From contig CP069437.1 of NCBI GenBank assembly GCA_016888885.1, positions 124,001 to 188,000 of the forward strand: a DNA stretch of 64,000 nt, written 5' to 3'. Shown in pieces: positions 9,398 through 17,976 of the stretch; the first letter of the stretch is position 1, and the number at the start of each line of letters is the position of its first letter. The position numbers were made by a program, and so were the translations under genes. The stretch comes from Faucicola sp902506215. Lineage in GTDB: Bacteria > Pseudomonadota > Gammaproteobacteria > Pseudomonadales > Moraxellaceae. Under the pieces are notes generated by a model. It ran no database searches and was not told the origin of the DNA. It was given only the letters and a program-made list of their open reading frames with translations.

Positions 9398-11857
9398 ATG
9401 TTAAGTTTAGAATTACAAAGTACGTTGCGGTTGGTAGTGACACTCGCAAAACAACGTGCACATGAATATTTAACGGTCGAGCATTTGCTATTGGCACTGT
9501 TAGAGAATGAAAATGCGGTAGAAGCCTTGGTGGCTTGTGCAGTCAATGTGGATCAGCTTGGCAAAGATTTGACCCAGTATATTGATGAACATACCCCAAC
9601 GGTCGACATCAACGAAGATTACTCGCCACAACCAACGCGCAGTTTTGACCGTATCTTGCAGCGTGCGATTTTTCATGTGCAATCGGTTGCCAGCAGCCGT
9701 TTGGTAGAAGGCTCAGATTTACTAGTGTCGATGTTCTCAGAGCATGACACCTACGCGGTGTACTTGCTTAAAAAACAAGGGGTTACGCGACTTGAGTTAA
9801 CCCAGTACCTATCGCATGGTCAAGACAAAAAGGTACGCGACAAATTAACCAGTGTGGAAACTGAAGAAACGGGTGAAAAAGCCAATAAAGACCCATTGAC
9901 TGAATTTACCATTAATCTCAATCAAAAAGCCTCTACGGGCGGCACCGATCCGTTAATTGGTCGCCAAGCAGAAATCGAGCGTACCGCGCAGATTTTATGC
10001 CGTCGCCGCAAAAATAATCCACTACTGGTGGGTGACCCAGGGGTGGGTAAAACGTCGATTGCTGAGGGCTTGGCATGGCTAATTGTCAATGACAAAGCAC
10101 CAAAGCCATTATCAGGTTGTGTGGTATATAGTTTAGATATTGGTGCGCTGATTGCCGGTACAAAATACCGCGGCGATTTTGAAAAACGGATGAAAGCGCT
10201 ATTAGATGCCTTAAAAGCCAAGCCCAATGCGATTTTATTTATTGATGAAATTCATATGATTATTGGCGCGGGCTCATCGATGAGCAGCAATATGGATGTG
10301 TCAAATTTAATCAAACCTGCGTTGGCATCCGGTGAGCTGCGTTGTATCGGCTCAACTACCTTTACCGAATACCGGCAAGTGTTTGAAAAAGACCATGCTT
10401 TAAGTCGTCGTTTCCAAAAAGTTGATGTTAACGAGCCATCCATTGATGAAACGATTGATATTCTACGCGGTCTGAAAAAACAATATGAGAAATTCCATAA
10501 CGTGAGCTATACCGATCAGGCGCTACAAAGTGCTGTGCATCTGGCGGTAAAACACATTCACGAACGCTTTTTGCCTGACAAAGCCATTGATGTGATTGAT
10601 GAAGCGGGTGCATTCGTTCGCCTGCAGAAACAAGCCGAAAATCATGTTGAATCTGGTGTGGACAGCAATCAATCCATTGATGGCGTCGCAAATGACAAGC
10701 TATCAAATCAGCCTGTGGTGGATGAAGGCGCACTTGTCGATGATTTGGATGTTAGCCATGCAGCAGATGGTGTTGTCGAGCCTGAAGCTATGTTAAGCGA
10801 AGCTGATAATCAAGTGATTGATGCGGCACAACAAGATGGCGAGGTGGTGATTGATGTCCCGCAAATTGAATACATTATCTCAAAAATTGCGCGCATCCCG
10901 CCAAAATCAGTCTCAACGGATGACAAATCGGTGCTGCAAAATCTTGAAAGCAACCTAAAACATCTGGTGTTTGGTCAAGATGAAGCCATCAAAAACTTGG
11001 CAGATGCCATTAAGTTATCACGTGCAGGCTTAAAACCAGATGATAAACCGATTGGTTCGTTTATGTTCGCCGGTCCTACCGGTGTCGGTAAAACTGAAGT
11101 GAGTCGTCAGTTAGCGAATTTGTTAGGCATTGAATTGGTTCGTTTTGATATGTCTGAGTATATGGAAGCACATACGGCGTCACGCCTGATTGGGGCACCG
11201 CCAGGCTATGTGGGCTTTGATCAGGGCGGTTTATTGACCGAAAAAATCAATCAATTCCCGCATTGTGTGCTATTGCTAGATGAGATTGAAAAAGCCCATC
11301 CTGATGTATTTAACTTGCTGCTTCAAGTGATGGATCATGGCGCGCTCACCGACAATAACGGTCGCACATCAAGCTTTAAGCAAGTGATACTAATCATGAC
11401 CACCAACGTCGGCGCTGATAGCATCAGTCGCAACAGCATGGGCTTTACCAAACAAGACCATAGCCGCGACAATAGTGAGGCGATGAAACGGATGTTTACC
11501 CCAGAGTTTCGCAATCGTTTAGATGCCATCATTCAATTTAACCCATTGGATCAAAATGTCATTGTATCTGTGGTTGATAAATTCTTGGTTGAGCTGCAAG
11601 CCCAGCTCGATGACAAGAAAGTGGTGCTTGAAATTGATGATGCGGTCAGAAATTATCTGGCAGAAAAAGGTTACGATCGTCTCATGGGTGCACGCCCAAT
11701 GAACCGCTTGATTCAAGATGAAATCAAAAAACCATTGGCAGAGCAAATATTATTTGGTGATTTGGTCAATGGCGGTACGGTTTCGATTCGTATGAATGCC
11801 GATAAAACAGCGATTGAGCTTGTGCCCATTGATGAAAAGCAAGTCGACAATGTTTAG
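9398..11857 (+). CDS. clpA: ATP-dependent Clp protease ATP-binding subunit ClpA
   Basis: Hexameric unfoldase that feeds substrates to ClpP. In order: Clp-N repeats (1-145), first AAA+ module with Walker A GDPGVGKT (about 212-219), second AAA+ module with GPTGVGKT (about 559-566) and a C-terminal small domain. The ClpP-docking loop carries MGF near residue 680, in the place of the E. coli IGL tripeptide. Length is 819 aa against about 758 in E. coli; the excess is an acidic, Asp/Ser/Val-rich insertion at about residues 412-483, between the first AAA+ small domain and the VPQIEYIISKIARIPP segment. The frame is intact throughout. Confidence 0.97.
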   Translation: MLSLELQSTLRLVVTLAKQRAHEYLTVEHLLLALLENENAVEALVACAVNVDQLGKDLTQYIDEHTPTVDINEDYSPQPTRSFDRILQRAIFHVQSVASSRLVEGSDLLVSMFSEHDTYAVYLLKKQGVTRLELTQYLSHGQDKKVRDKLTSVETEETGEKANKDPLTEFTINLNQKASTGGTDPLIGRQAEIERTAQILCRRRKNNPLLVGDPGVGKTSIAEGLAWLIVNDKAPKPLSGCVVYSLDIGALIAGTKYRGDFEKRMKALLDALKAKPNAILFIDEIHMIIGAGSSMSSNMDVSNLIKPALASGELRCIGSTTFTEYRQVFEKDHALSRRFQKVDVNEPSIDETIDILRGLKKQYEKFHNVSYTDQALQSAVHLAVKHIHERFLPDKAIDVIDEAGAFVRLQKQAENHVESGVDSNQSIDGVANDKLSNQPVVDEGALVDDLDVSHAADGVVEPEAMLSEADNQVIDAAQQDGEVVIDVPQIEYIISKIARIPPKSVSTDDKSVLQNLESNLKHLVFGQDEAIKNLADAIKLSRAGLKPDDKPIGSFMFAGPTGVGKTEVSRQLANLLGIELVRFDMSEYMEAHTASRLIGAPPGYVGFDQGGLLTEKINQFPHCVLLLDEIEKAHPDVFNLLLQVMDHGALTDNNGRTSSFKQVILIMTTNVGADSISRNSMGFTKQDHSRDNSEAMKRMFTPEFRNRLDAIIQFNPLDQNVIVSVVDKFLVELQAQLDDKKVVLEIDDAVRNYLAEKGYDRLMGARPMNRLIQDEIKKPLAEQILFGDLVNGGTVSIRMNADKTAIELVPIDEKQVDNV

Positions 11858-11870
11858 TAATGTCTAGTAT

Positions 11871-11901
11871 AAAAAAAGGAGCCAATTGCGCTCCTTTTTT
11901 T
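11871..11901. terminator. Bidirectional terminator between clpA and the AAA+ gene
   Basis: Twelve-bp stem of seven A plus GGAGC pairing with GCTCC plus seven T, loop of 7 nt (11883-11889). It has T runs on both strands and separates two convergent genes. Confidence 0.88.
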
Positions 11902-11908
11902 ATGCCTA

Positions 11909-11983
11909 CTGATTATGTTTAATGATTATACTTAATGACTATCGCTAATGATTATAATTAATGATTAGGCTTAATAATTATAC
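11909..11983. repeat. Tandem repeat, 13-bp unit, five copies plus a partial sixth
   Basis: Units close to ATGATTATNNTTA start at 11909, 11922, 11935, 11948 and 11961, with a partial unit from 11974 that runs over the stop codon of the minus-strand AAA+ gene (11978-11980). Copies are diverged, mainly at positions 5 and 9-11. Confidence 0.85.
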
Positions 11984-13129
11984 AAAACCAAATTTGGGTT
12001 TTTCTGCTTGTTTCTCTCGATAGGACAGATGATCCATGTTGGTTAACTCTGCCAATGAGTGCGGTTTATTGACGGTGATAGCTTTATCAATGGATGCCAA
12101 AAACGCGTTGGATTTTTCAACGGACAGTTCTTTGAATTTATACTCAGCTATCAATCGACCTTTACGCAGCAGCGCGGGGTCAATTTTTGAGATATCGGAG
12201 TTAAAGGTACAGATAAACTGACACTCCAATACATCCGACAGCATACCATCAGCAATGTTCAAAATCGCCGATACCACATCGGTATTGGGGTTATCAATGC
12301 TACGCTCGGCAATGTAGTTTTCACAGTCTTCAAGCACTAATACCGAGTTTTTGTTATCTACCAATAGTGACATAAATTCAGGGTTGGTCAAATACCCAAT
12401 CATGGTAGTGGGCACAAAGATGAATTTTTTATTAGGCACTTGGCTGGTTAGCCATTTGATATAGTTAGTTTTACCTGAGCCCGCCACACCATGCAACAGT
12501 ACCACGCCTTTACCATCGTGATTGAGCGATTCTTTGATATGCTGATGCACGGGCAGAAAATCCTCGTGATACATGGTGTCTAAATTGATGGGAAATGGCT
12601 TGATACGATGGGTTTTAAACACAAAACCATGGACTTCTTTGAGTAAAATCGATACTTTAGCCTCTTGCGACACATACTTTTGCAAGTATTCATCAAACAC
12701 GTTTTTGACACTCGCTGCCGAATGCGGATTGGTCGAAATATAGTAAATACTGACGACTTTTAACAAGCCTGACTCAAAGATGTACTCGTCATAGTCATTA
12801 GACAAATCCTCATTGGTGAGCATGAACACTTCATATTTGGGATGAAAATAACAAGCTTCACGCTCATACAAGGTATTATTTTTATGCGAATAGGCGACGG
12901 TGGTAAAATCGGTGCAACGTTCAAAATCTTTAAGCTGCTCTTTGCGAATCACCATGTCATGGTTGCCAACATGCACCCCAGGGAAAATATCATCGAGTAG
13001 CGACTCAAAAGGGTTATATTTGCTAGCATATTGGATGTTGTCTTCAATGAGTTGAACGCTATAGGGCGGCTCAGAGGAGGCGCTGAGCAGCTTTCGCGGT
13101 TGATAATAGGGCGATTGTAAAATTTTCAT
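11978..13129 (-). CDS. Orphan AAA+ ATPase of unknown function
   Basis: Specific role not recognised. The C-terminal half is an AAA module: Walker A GVAGSGKT at 214-221, Walker B SVLVLEDCEN, sensor-1-like FICTFNSD, and LLRKGRL resembling the arginine-finger region of classic AAA proteins. The N-terminal 200 residues match nothing I know and may be the substrate or partner domain. There is no signal peptide or membrane segment. No ribosome site is evident before the ATG. It stands alone, convergent with clpA and downstream of the tRNA-Leu terminator, so no partner is suggested by context. The Walker B acidic pair is spaced as E-D-C-E, which should be checked for hydrolysis competence. Confidence 0.8.
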   Translation of the reverse strand: MKILQSPYYQPRKLLSASSEPPYSVQLIEDNIQYASKYNPFESLLDDIFPGVHVGNHDMVIRKEQLKDFERCTDFTTVAYSHKNNTLYEREACYFHPKYEVFMLTNEDLSNDYDEYIFESGLLKVVSIYYISTNPHSAASVKNVFDEYLQKYVSQEAKVSILLKEVHGFVFKTHRIKPFPINLDTMYHEDFLPVHQHIKESLNHDGKGVVLLHGVAGSGKTNYIKWLTSQVPNKKFIFVPTTMIGYLTNPEFMSLLVDNKNSVLVLEDCENYIAERSIDNPNTDVVSAILNIADGMLSDVLECQFICTFNSDISKIDPALLRKGRLIAEYKFKELSVEKSNAFLASIDKAITVNKPHSLAELTNMDHLSYREKQAEKPKFGFV

Positions 13130-13343
13130 AGGAATATAGGCTTATAAAAGGCAGTAGAAAAATTAACATAGTTAGTAGTAAACAAGCTAACTATAGAGAT
13201 GGGGCAGTTAATACTAGATGCAAGTTAGAAATTAGCTAGTTGGCAATCAGTTAAAAAATTTTTAGCAACACAGTAAGCAACATACGGGCTAACAGTAAAC
13301 CAGTATGCAATGGTGAGATAAGATAGACAGGAATTTTAGGCAT

Positions 13344-13367
13344 AAAAAAACCTGCAAGAAGCAGGTT
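13344..13367 (-). terminator. Terminator of tRNA-Leu
   Basis: Seven-bp stem AACCTGC/GCAGGTT, 5-nt loop (13356-13360), followed on the minus strand by seven T (13350-13344). Confidence 0.88.
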
Positions 13368-13390
13368 AATTTAACTAATACCGATTTGAG

Positions 13391-13475
13391 TGGTGGGGCT
13401 GAAGAGACTCGAACTCTTACACCTCGCGGCGCTGGAACCTAAATCCAGTGCGTCTACCAATTTCGCCACAGCCCC
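13391..13475 (-). tRNA. tRNA-Leu, anticodon UAG
   Basis: Full class II cloverleaf of 85 nt on the minus strand: acceptor stem GGGGCTG/CAGCCCC with A and encoded CCA, anticodon stem CTGGA/TCCAG around loop TTTAGGT (anticodon TAG), a long variable arm as expected for leucine, and T-loop TTCGAGT. It closely resembles E. coli leuW. Confidence 0.97.
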
Positions 13476-13531
13476 ATGAGTTGCCTCAAAGTGTTGACTC
13501 AATATTTGTATCAGTGTCTTTGTGGTTGGCT

Positions 13532-13559
13532 ATTATATAGAAAATTTTCGCTTTGGCAA
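13532..13559 (-). promoter_or_regulatory. Promoter of tRNA-Leu
   Basis: On the minus strand TTGCCA (13559-13554), 16-bp spacer, perfect TATAAT (13537-13532). The predicted start is about 50 nt before the mature tRNA 5' end. Confidence 0.75.
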
Positions 13560-13585
13560 GGGGTTTTTTTAAAAAAATCGCATTT

Positions 13586-14569
13586 TTATTGGTTAAGTAA
13601 AATTTTTAGCGCATTGATAATGTTTGCCAAGTCATTAATGCGGTTTTCCACGCGTTTTGCCAGCAACTTGTCAATAAAAGGCTGGCAAGCTTGGCAAGCA
13701 AATTCTGATAACTGATGATTTGGGCATAAAAAGGGCACGGGCTGTTGGCAATGCGCGATTGCCCAACCAGGATAATCATTTGCCATAAAAGGCAGACATC
13801 CCGTCAATAATTCGTACCATATCACCCCTAAGCTATAGTAGTCGCTATACTTGTCAAGTGGCTGTCCTGTGAATTGCTTAGGACTCATATAAGGGGGTGT
13901 ACCAGCGGTGTGAGATTTGCAGTTGAGTGAGTCATTTTTTGCCCTAGTATCACTAAGACCAAAATCACTGAAACTAAAATCACTCAGACCAAAATCAATT
14001 AACACCACTTCAAGATTGGGTTTTACGATAAAGTTGGCGGGTTTGAGATCCAAATGCATCAGCCCACATTGATGTAAACGGTTGACCACTTGGCAACTAT
14101 GTAAAAAAATGGTCATTTTTTGCTGAAGACTGAGTATGGGCAATTTAGCATGCGCATATATCAAGGATTTTAACGTCTCACCTGAATGATACGACATGAG
14201 CAGACAGGGACTGACAGGTTGCTGCGGCTGCTGTTGGTCAAAGATGAGGGTGTCGGGTAGAAGGTTTGAAGCATACAGCGTGGGAATGCCGCTTGTCGCA
14301 TTGGTGCCGTCAATCGCTAGGCTTTGGCAATGATGAAGGGCGTTAATTTCTTGCTTAAAATGGGCGAGATTGGTTGCGCTAAAGTGAGGTAGTAATTGTT
14401 TAACCACAACGGCTGTAGGCGGGGAGTGAGTCGAATGCCATACCCCGTACCAAAGTTCGGTATGGTTGAGTGGATTTGAAGCTGATAGTGGCTGTAGGTC
14501 AGTAACGACCGACTGACAGCCATTTTTTATGATAACCAGTGCTGGGTGAGTTGACCTTGTCTCAATCAT
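13586..14569 (-). CDS. Divergent Ser/Thr protein kinase coupled to ntrC
   Basis: Hanks-type kinase fold without membrane or sensor domain. Visible: candidate ATP-anchoring lysine in VVVKQL (about residue 55), catalytic loop HLDLKPANF (about 168-176, HLD in place of HRD), metal-binding DFGLSD, and YSLGVIWYELLTG in the C-lobe. Oddities: DFGLSD occurs twice within 16 residues (a local duplication), no clear glycine-rich loop, and the usual SPE/APE motif reads SPK (codon AAG), which removes the conserved glutamate. Its ATG overlaps the ntrC stop by 4 nt (14566-14569), so it is translationally coupled and the third gene of an ntrB-ntrC-kinase operon. Activity is likely but not certain. Confidence 0.85.
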   Translation of the reverse strand: MIETRSTHPALVIIKNGCQSVVTDLQPLSASNPLNHTELWYGVWHSTHSPPTAVVVKQLLPHFSATNLAHFKQEINALHHCQSLAIDGTNATSGIPTLYASNLLPDTLIFDQQQPQQPVSPCLLMSYHSGETLKSLIYAHAKLPILSLQQKMTIFLHSCQVVNRLHQCGLMHLDLKPANFIVKPNLEVVLIDFGLSDFSFSDFGLSDTRAKNDSLNCKSHTAGTPPYMSPKQFTGQPLDKYSDYYSLGVIWYELLTGCLPFMANDYPGWAIAHCQQPVPFLCPNHQLSEFACQACQPFIDKLLAKRVENRINDLANIINALKILLNQ

Positions 14570-16344
14570 GATGGCTTAACGGGTCTGCCTTCAATCAACT
14601 GCTGGTATTTTCGGGTCACGGTATTGCGCCCCCAACCGAGTAGGTCAGCCGCTTGTCCTTTATGTTGAGCAGTATGGGCAAGTGCCACTTCGAGCAAACA
14701 TTTCTCAAACATCGGATAAGCGGTTTGCAATATGTCATACTGTCCTTCAGCCAGTGCTTGTTGTGCCCAAACTTGCAGCGGGGTGATCCAATCTGCGGTT
14801 GCGCCAGTTTGTGATGCGTGCAAGGTCGGTATGACCGTCGTAGCAGGCAAAGGCGTTGGCAGCTCACTCGAATTGGTACTCAGATTAGAACTAGCACTGG
14901 GGCTGTCACTGGGAGCTGGTAAAGATGACGGATGTTCGCTCGCAGGTGCCTCAAGCTGAGTGTCGGGCTGATAGTTATGTGTCTTATGTGTATTGGGCTC
15001 ACGCGTAGTTATAGGCGTACTATCTTGCGATTCAAACGCTTGTAAAATCTCGGGTGGCAAATCACTGGGCTGAATGGTTTGCCCTGTTGTCATCACACTG
15101 AGCCAGCGGCAGGTATTTTCAAGTTGACGCACGTTACCTTGCCAAGGATAGCTTTGTAAAATATGCATCGCAGACGGCGTGATGGTTTTGGTGGGGGTAT
15201 GCATGCTTTTGGCGATATTTTGCATAAAAAAATCGATTAACAGCGGAATGTCTTCGCGGCGCTCACGTAGGGAAGGTAGCGCCAGTCGAATGACATTGAG
15301 CCGATAAAACAAATCTTCACGAAACTTGCCTTGCTGCACCAGGGTTTCTAAGTTTTGATGGGTCGCTGCGATGATACGTACATCGACTTTAATGGGTTTG
15401 AGACCACCGACACGGTAAAACTCACCATTTGCCAAGACGCGCAGTAAACGCGTCTGGGTCGGTAAAGGCATATCGCCGATTTCATCCAAAAACAAAGTGC
15501 CGCCATGCGCCTGCTCAAAACGCCCTTGGCGCGTGGTAGTCGCACCCGTAAACGCGCCTTTTTCATGACCAAATAGTTCAGCTTCAATCAAATCATGCGG
15601 AATCGCCGCCATATTGAGCGCGATAAATGGTTTGGATTTGCGTGGCGAATGTTCGTGTAAGGCACTGGCAATCAGCTCTTTACCCGTCCCTGATTCGCCG
15701 GTGATGAGTACTGTCATCGGCATATGCGACAAACGACCAATCGCACGAAAGACTTTTTGCATGGCAATCGATTGCCCGATGATGCCCGATGGGTTGGTGG
15801 GGGTTTTTTCTGGCGCGACTGCTACTTTTTGCGCTGGCGGCTGCTGTGCGCCACGAATCAGAGAGTCATTGTAGTTCTCAGGCTTACTGCGCTTTTGTGT
15901 TTGGTTTGACTGGCTTTGCAGGCAAGCTTTTTTCACCATGGCAATGGCATCATCCAACTCAAACGGCTTAGGTAAGTAATCAAATGCGCCTGATTGATAG
16001 CTATCCACCGCAGACTGCACATCGGCATGCGCGGTCATGATGATGACAGGAATTTGTGCAAAGGCTTGTTTGATTTTACTGCTAAAGTCCAAGCCGTTCA
16101 TCATCGGCATTCGAATATCGGTGACGATGACGCTTGGCAAAGAGGCACTATGGTCACTCTTCGGTTGGCTGTCTTGCCCGCTATCTTGTAGCAGCCGCCA
16201 CGCCGATTGCGCATTGCCAAAGGTTTGCACTTGAAACCCACTATCTGTCAGCGTATCTTCCAAAATCATGCGTAACGCTTGGTCGTCATCGATGACCCAA
16301 ACAATAGGCTCGGTGGTTGGCGTTTTATTATTGGTATAAGTCAT
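14566..16344 (-). CDS. ntrC: Nitrogen regulation response regulator NtrC (NR-I)
   Basis: Sigma-54 activator of nitrogen-limitation genes. Receiver domain at residues 10-135 with VIVTDIRMP (phospho-acceptor Asp about 75); AAA+ domain with Walker A GESGTGKE (about 215) and the sigma-54-contacting GAFTGA (about 260); Fis-type helix-turn-helix at the end (KGQAADLLGWGRNTVTRKYQ). At 592 aa it is about 120 longer than the enterobacterial protein; the excess is a Ser/Thr/Pro-rich linker at about 440-530 between the AAA+ and DNA-binding parts. Lies 92 nt after ntrB and overlaps the downstream kinase by 4 nt. Confidence 0.95.
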   Translation of the reverse strand: MTYTNNKTPTTEPIVWVIDDDQALRMILEDTLTDSGFQVQTFGNAQSAWRLLQDSGQDSQPKSDHSASLPSVIVTDIRMPMMNGLDFSSKIKQAFAQIPVIIMTAHADVQSAVDSYQSGAFDYLPKPFELDDAIAMVKKACLQSQSNQTQKRSKPENYNDSLIRGAQQPPAQKVAVAPEKTPTNPSGIIGQSIAMQKVFRAIGRLSHMPMTVLITGESGTGKELIASALHEHSPRKSKPFIALNMAAIPHDLIEAELFGHEKGAFTGATTTRQGRFEQAHGGTLFLDEIGDMPLPTQTRLLRVLANGEFYRVGGLKPIKVDVRIIAATHQNLETLVQQGKFREDLFYRLNVIRLALPSLRERREDIPLLIDFFMQNIAKSMHTPTKTITPSAMHILQSYPWQGNVRQLENTCRWLSVMTTGQTIQPSDLPPEILQAFESQDSTPITTREPNTHKTHNYQPDTQLEAPASEHPSSLPAPSDSPSASSNLSTNSSELPTPLPATTVIPTLHASQTGATADWITPLQVWAQQALAEGQYDILQTAYPMFEKCLLEVALAHTAQHKGQAADLLGWGRNTVTRKYQQLIEGRPVKPS

Positions 16345-16436
16345 ATAAAAACCCTATATGGGAAACTGTAGTATTTAAAAATTCATAGCCGATCAGTCAT
16401 GATGCTGTGGTGTATCAGGGTTAAACTATCGATTGG

Positions 16437-17693
16437 TCATTTGGTTATTTGCCGAATTTGCCAAGGTAAAAAAATCGTAAATAGGGTTTCACCTGGCTGA
16501 GAGGTCACACTGATTTGCCCTTGATGGCGCTGAATAATGTCATGAGCAAGTGCCAGTCCCAAACCTGTACCATTGGCGCGTCCTGTGACCAAAGGATAAA
16601 AAATTTGCGGTAACAACTCACTATCAATGCCCAAGCCATTATCAATAAAATCAACCCGCAATACGCTTTTATGCCGTATATCAGCAATGGTTTGTTGGTG
16701 CTGAATACGGGTCTTTACTGTGATGATAGGCGACACAATGTCGTTTTCATTCAGCGCTTGTATCGCATTATTGACGATATTCATAAATACTTGTACCAGC
16801 TGGTCTTTATCAGCGGTGATTTCTGGTAACGATAAATCAAAGTCTCTGACTAGACTAATATTGGGGTTTTGTATTTCTGCCAACGTTAGTACATGCTGCA
16901 GTGGCTCATGTACGTTGATTACTTGCCAGTTGGGCAAATTTGGCGCGCCCAGCAATTGGGTCACCAAATTGTTGAGTCGTCTGGTCTCATCCATGATGAT
17001 ACTGAGATAATTGGCGACCTTTTGCGCCTTGGTGTCGTTAATATAGCTCACAATCCCATCAGATTTCATGATTTGATTAAAATTCTTCTCAAGCAGTTGG
17101 CTTGCCCCAAGGATACCGGCTAAAGGGTTTTTGACCTCGTGTGCCATACTGCGAATCATTTGACGGGTTATCAAATGTTGGTGGTTTTGATACTGTTCTT
17201 GTTGAATACGACTTTCGCGATCTTTTGCCCAAATTTCAATCAAATAGAAAAAACCCGCCTCGGTTTCTAATGGGGAAACCCCATAATCGACCAATAATGG
17301 TGCACCAATACCTTGGGTACTTAGACCCAAAATGGTGCAATCATGATGGATAAAAGCTTGGTACATTTTTTTGGTATGTTCAAATTGGTTTTGCAGCGCC
17401 AATTTGACCTGCGCTTTGGTTTTTTTATGGGTGATCGGGTCATCATCGGTATGCGATTGCTCTGATGCTTGCGTTAGTAATTTTTCATAGTTTGCGGGGG
17501 TTAAAATATCGATAACATTTTTATGAAGTAAATGGTGCTGACTAACTGACAGAATCTGCTCTGCCGTCGCGTTGATATAGACGCACTCATAGTTGCTGTC
17601 AGCGACAATTAACCCCGATAGTAGGTTGTTGAACATATCCTCAAACAGATTCTGGTTGGATTCAAGACTATTTAAAAAAGTAGGATGGGTCAT
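16437..17693 (-). CDS. ntrB: Nitrogen regulation sensor kinase NtrB (NR-II)
   Basis: Cytoplasmic histidine kinase that phosphorylates or dephosphorylates NtrC. A PAS domain occupies about residues 10-150 (GLIVADSNYECVYIN...), the dimerisation helix carries the phospho-accepting His in MAHEVKNPLAG (about residue 184), followed by the N box (VFMNIVNNAIQAL) and G boxes (DNGLGI, GTGLGLALA). The ATG at 17693 starts in line with the family; a GTG 19 codons upstream adds unrelated residues. No membrane segment, as expected. First gene of the ntrB-ntrC-kinase operon. glnA is not in the window. Confidence 0.94.
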   Translation of the reverse strand: MTHPTFLNSLESNQNLFEDMFNNLLSGLIVADSNYECVYINATAEQILSVSQHHLLHKNVIDILTPANYEKLLTQASEQSHTDDDPITHKKTKAQVKLALQNQFEHTKKMYQAFIHHDCTILGLSTQGIGAPLLVDYGVSPLETEAGFFYLIEIWAKDRESRIQQEQYQNHQHLITRQMIRSMAHEVKNPLAGILGASQLLEKNFNQIMKSDGIVSYINDTKAQKVANYLSIIMDETRRLNNLVTQLLGAPNLPNWQVINVHEPLQHVLTLAEIQNPNISLVRDFDLSLPEITADKDQLVQVFMNIVNNAIQALNENDIVSPIITVKTRIQHQQTIADIRHKSVLRVDFIDNGLGIDSELLPQIFYPLVTGRANGTGLGLALAHDIIQRHQGQISVTSQPGETLFTIFLPWQIRQITK

Positions 17694-17926
17694 TGGATAA
17701 CTACCACAAATTTGAGCAATGGTTAAAGTGCAATTTAAATGCCAATACACTATTGGAGAATGTTTGGATGATTGTCACAACAGATAAATAATAGAACGAT
17801 TGGCAGCAAATCAGTTATTTGATATTAAAAAATCACTCATTTATAGCAACGTGCTAATCGTAGTATGATATATTTTGAACCAAAATAGTGCAAAATTTAA
17901 AACGTAATTGCTAAAAAAAGAAGTAT

Positions 17927-17955
17927 AAAAAAAGGGCATAAAATCTATGCCCTTT
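17927..17955 (-). terminator. Terminator of the TonB-dependent receptor gene
   Basis: Perfect 10-bp stem AAAGGGCATA/TATGCCCTTT with loop AAATC; seven T follow on the minus strand. Confidence 0.9.
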
Positions 17956-17976
17956 GATGTACTGTAGCTATAAAAA

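Noticed and set aside
11909..11983. CRISPR array
   Set aside because: Units are 13 bp, directly adjacent and diverged, with no spacers and no cas genes. The same holds for the other tandem repeats.
12036..12221. Small plus-strand frame inside the AAA+ gene
   Set aside because: It is antisense to a well-supported coding region and shows no ribosome site or family.
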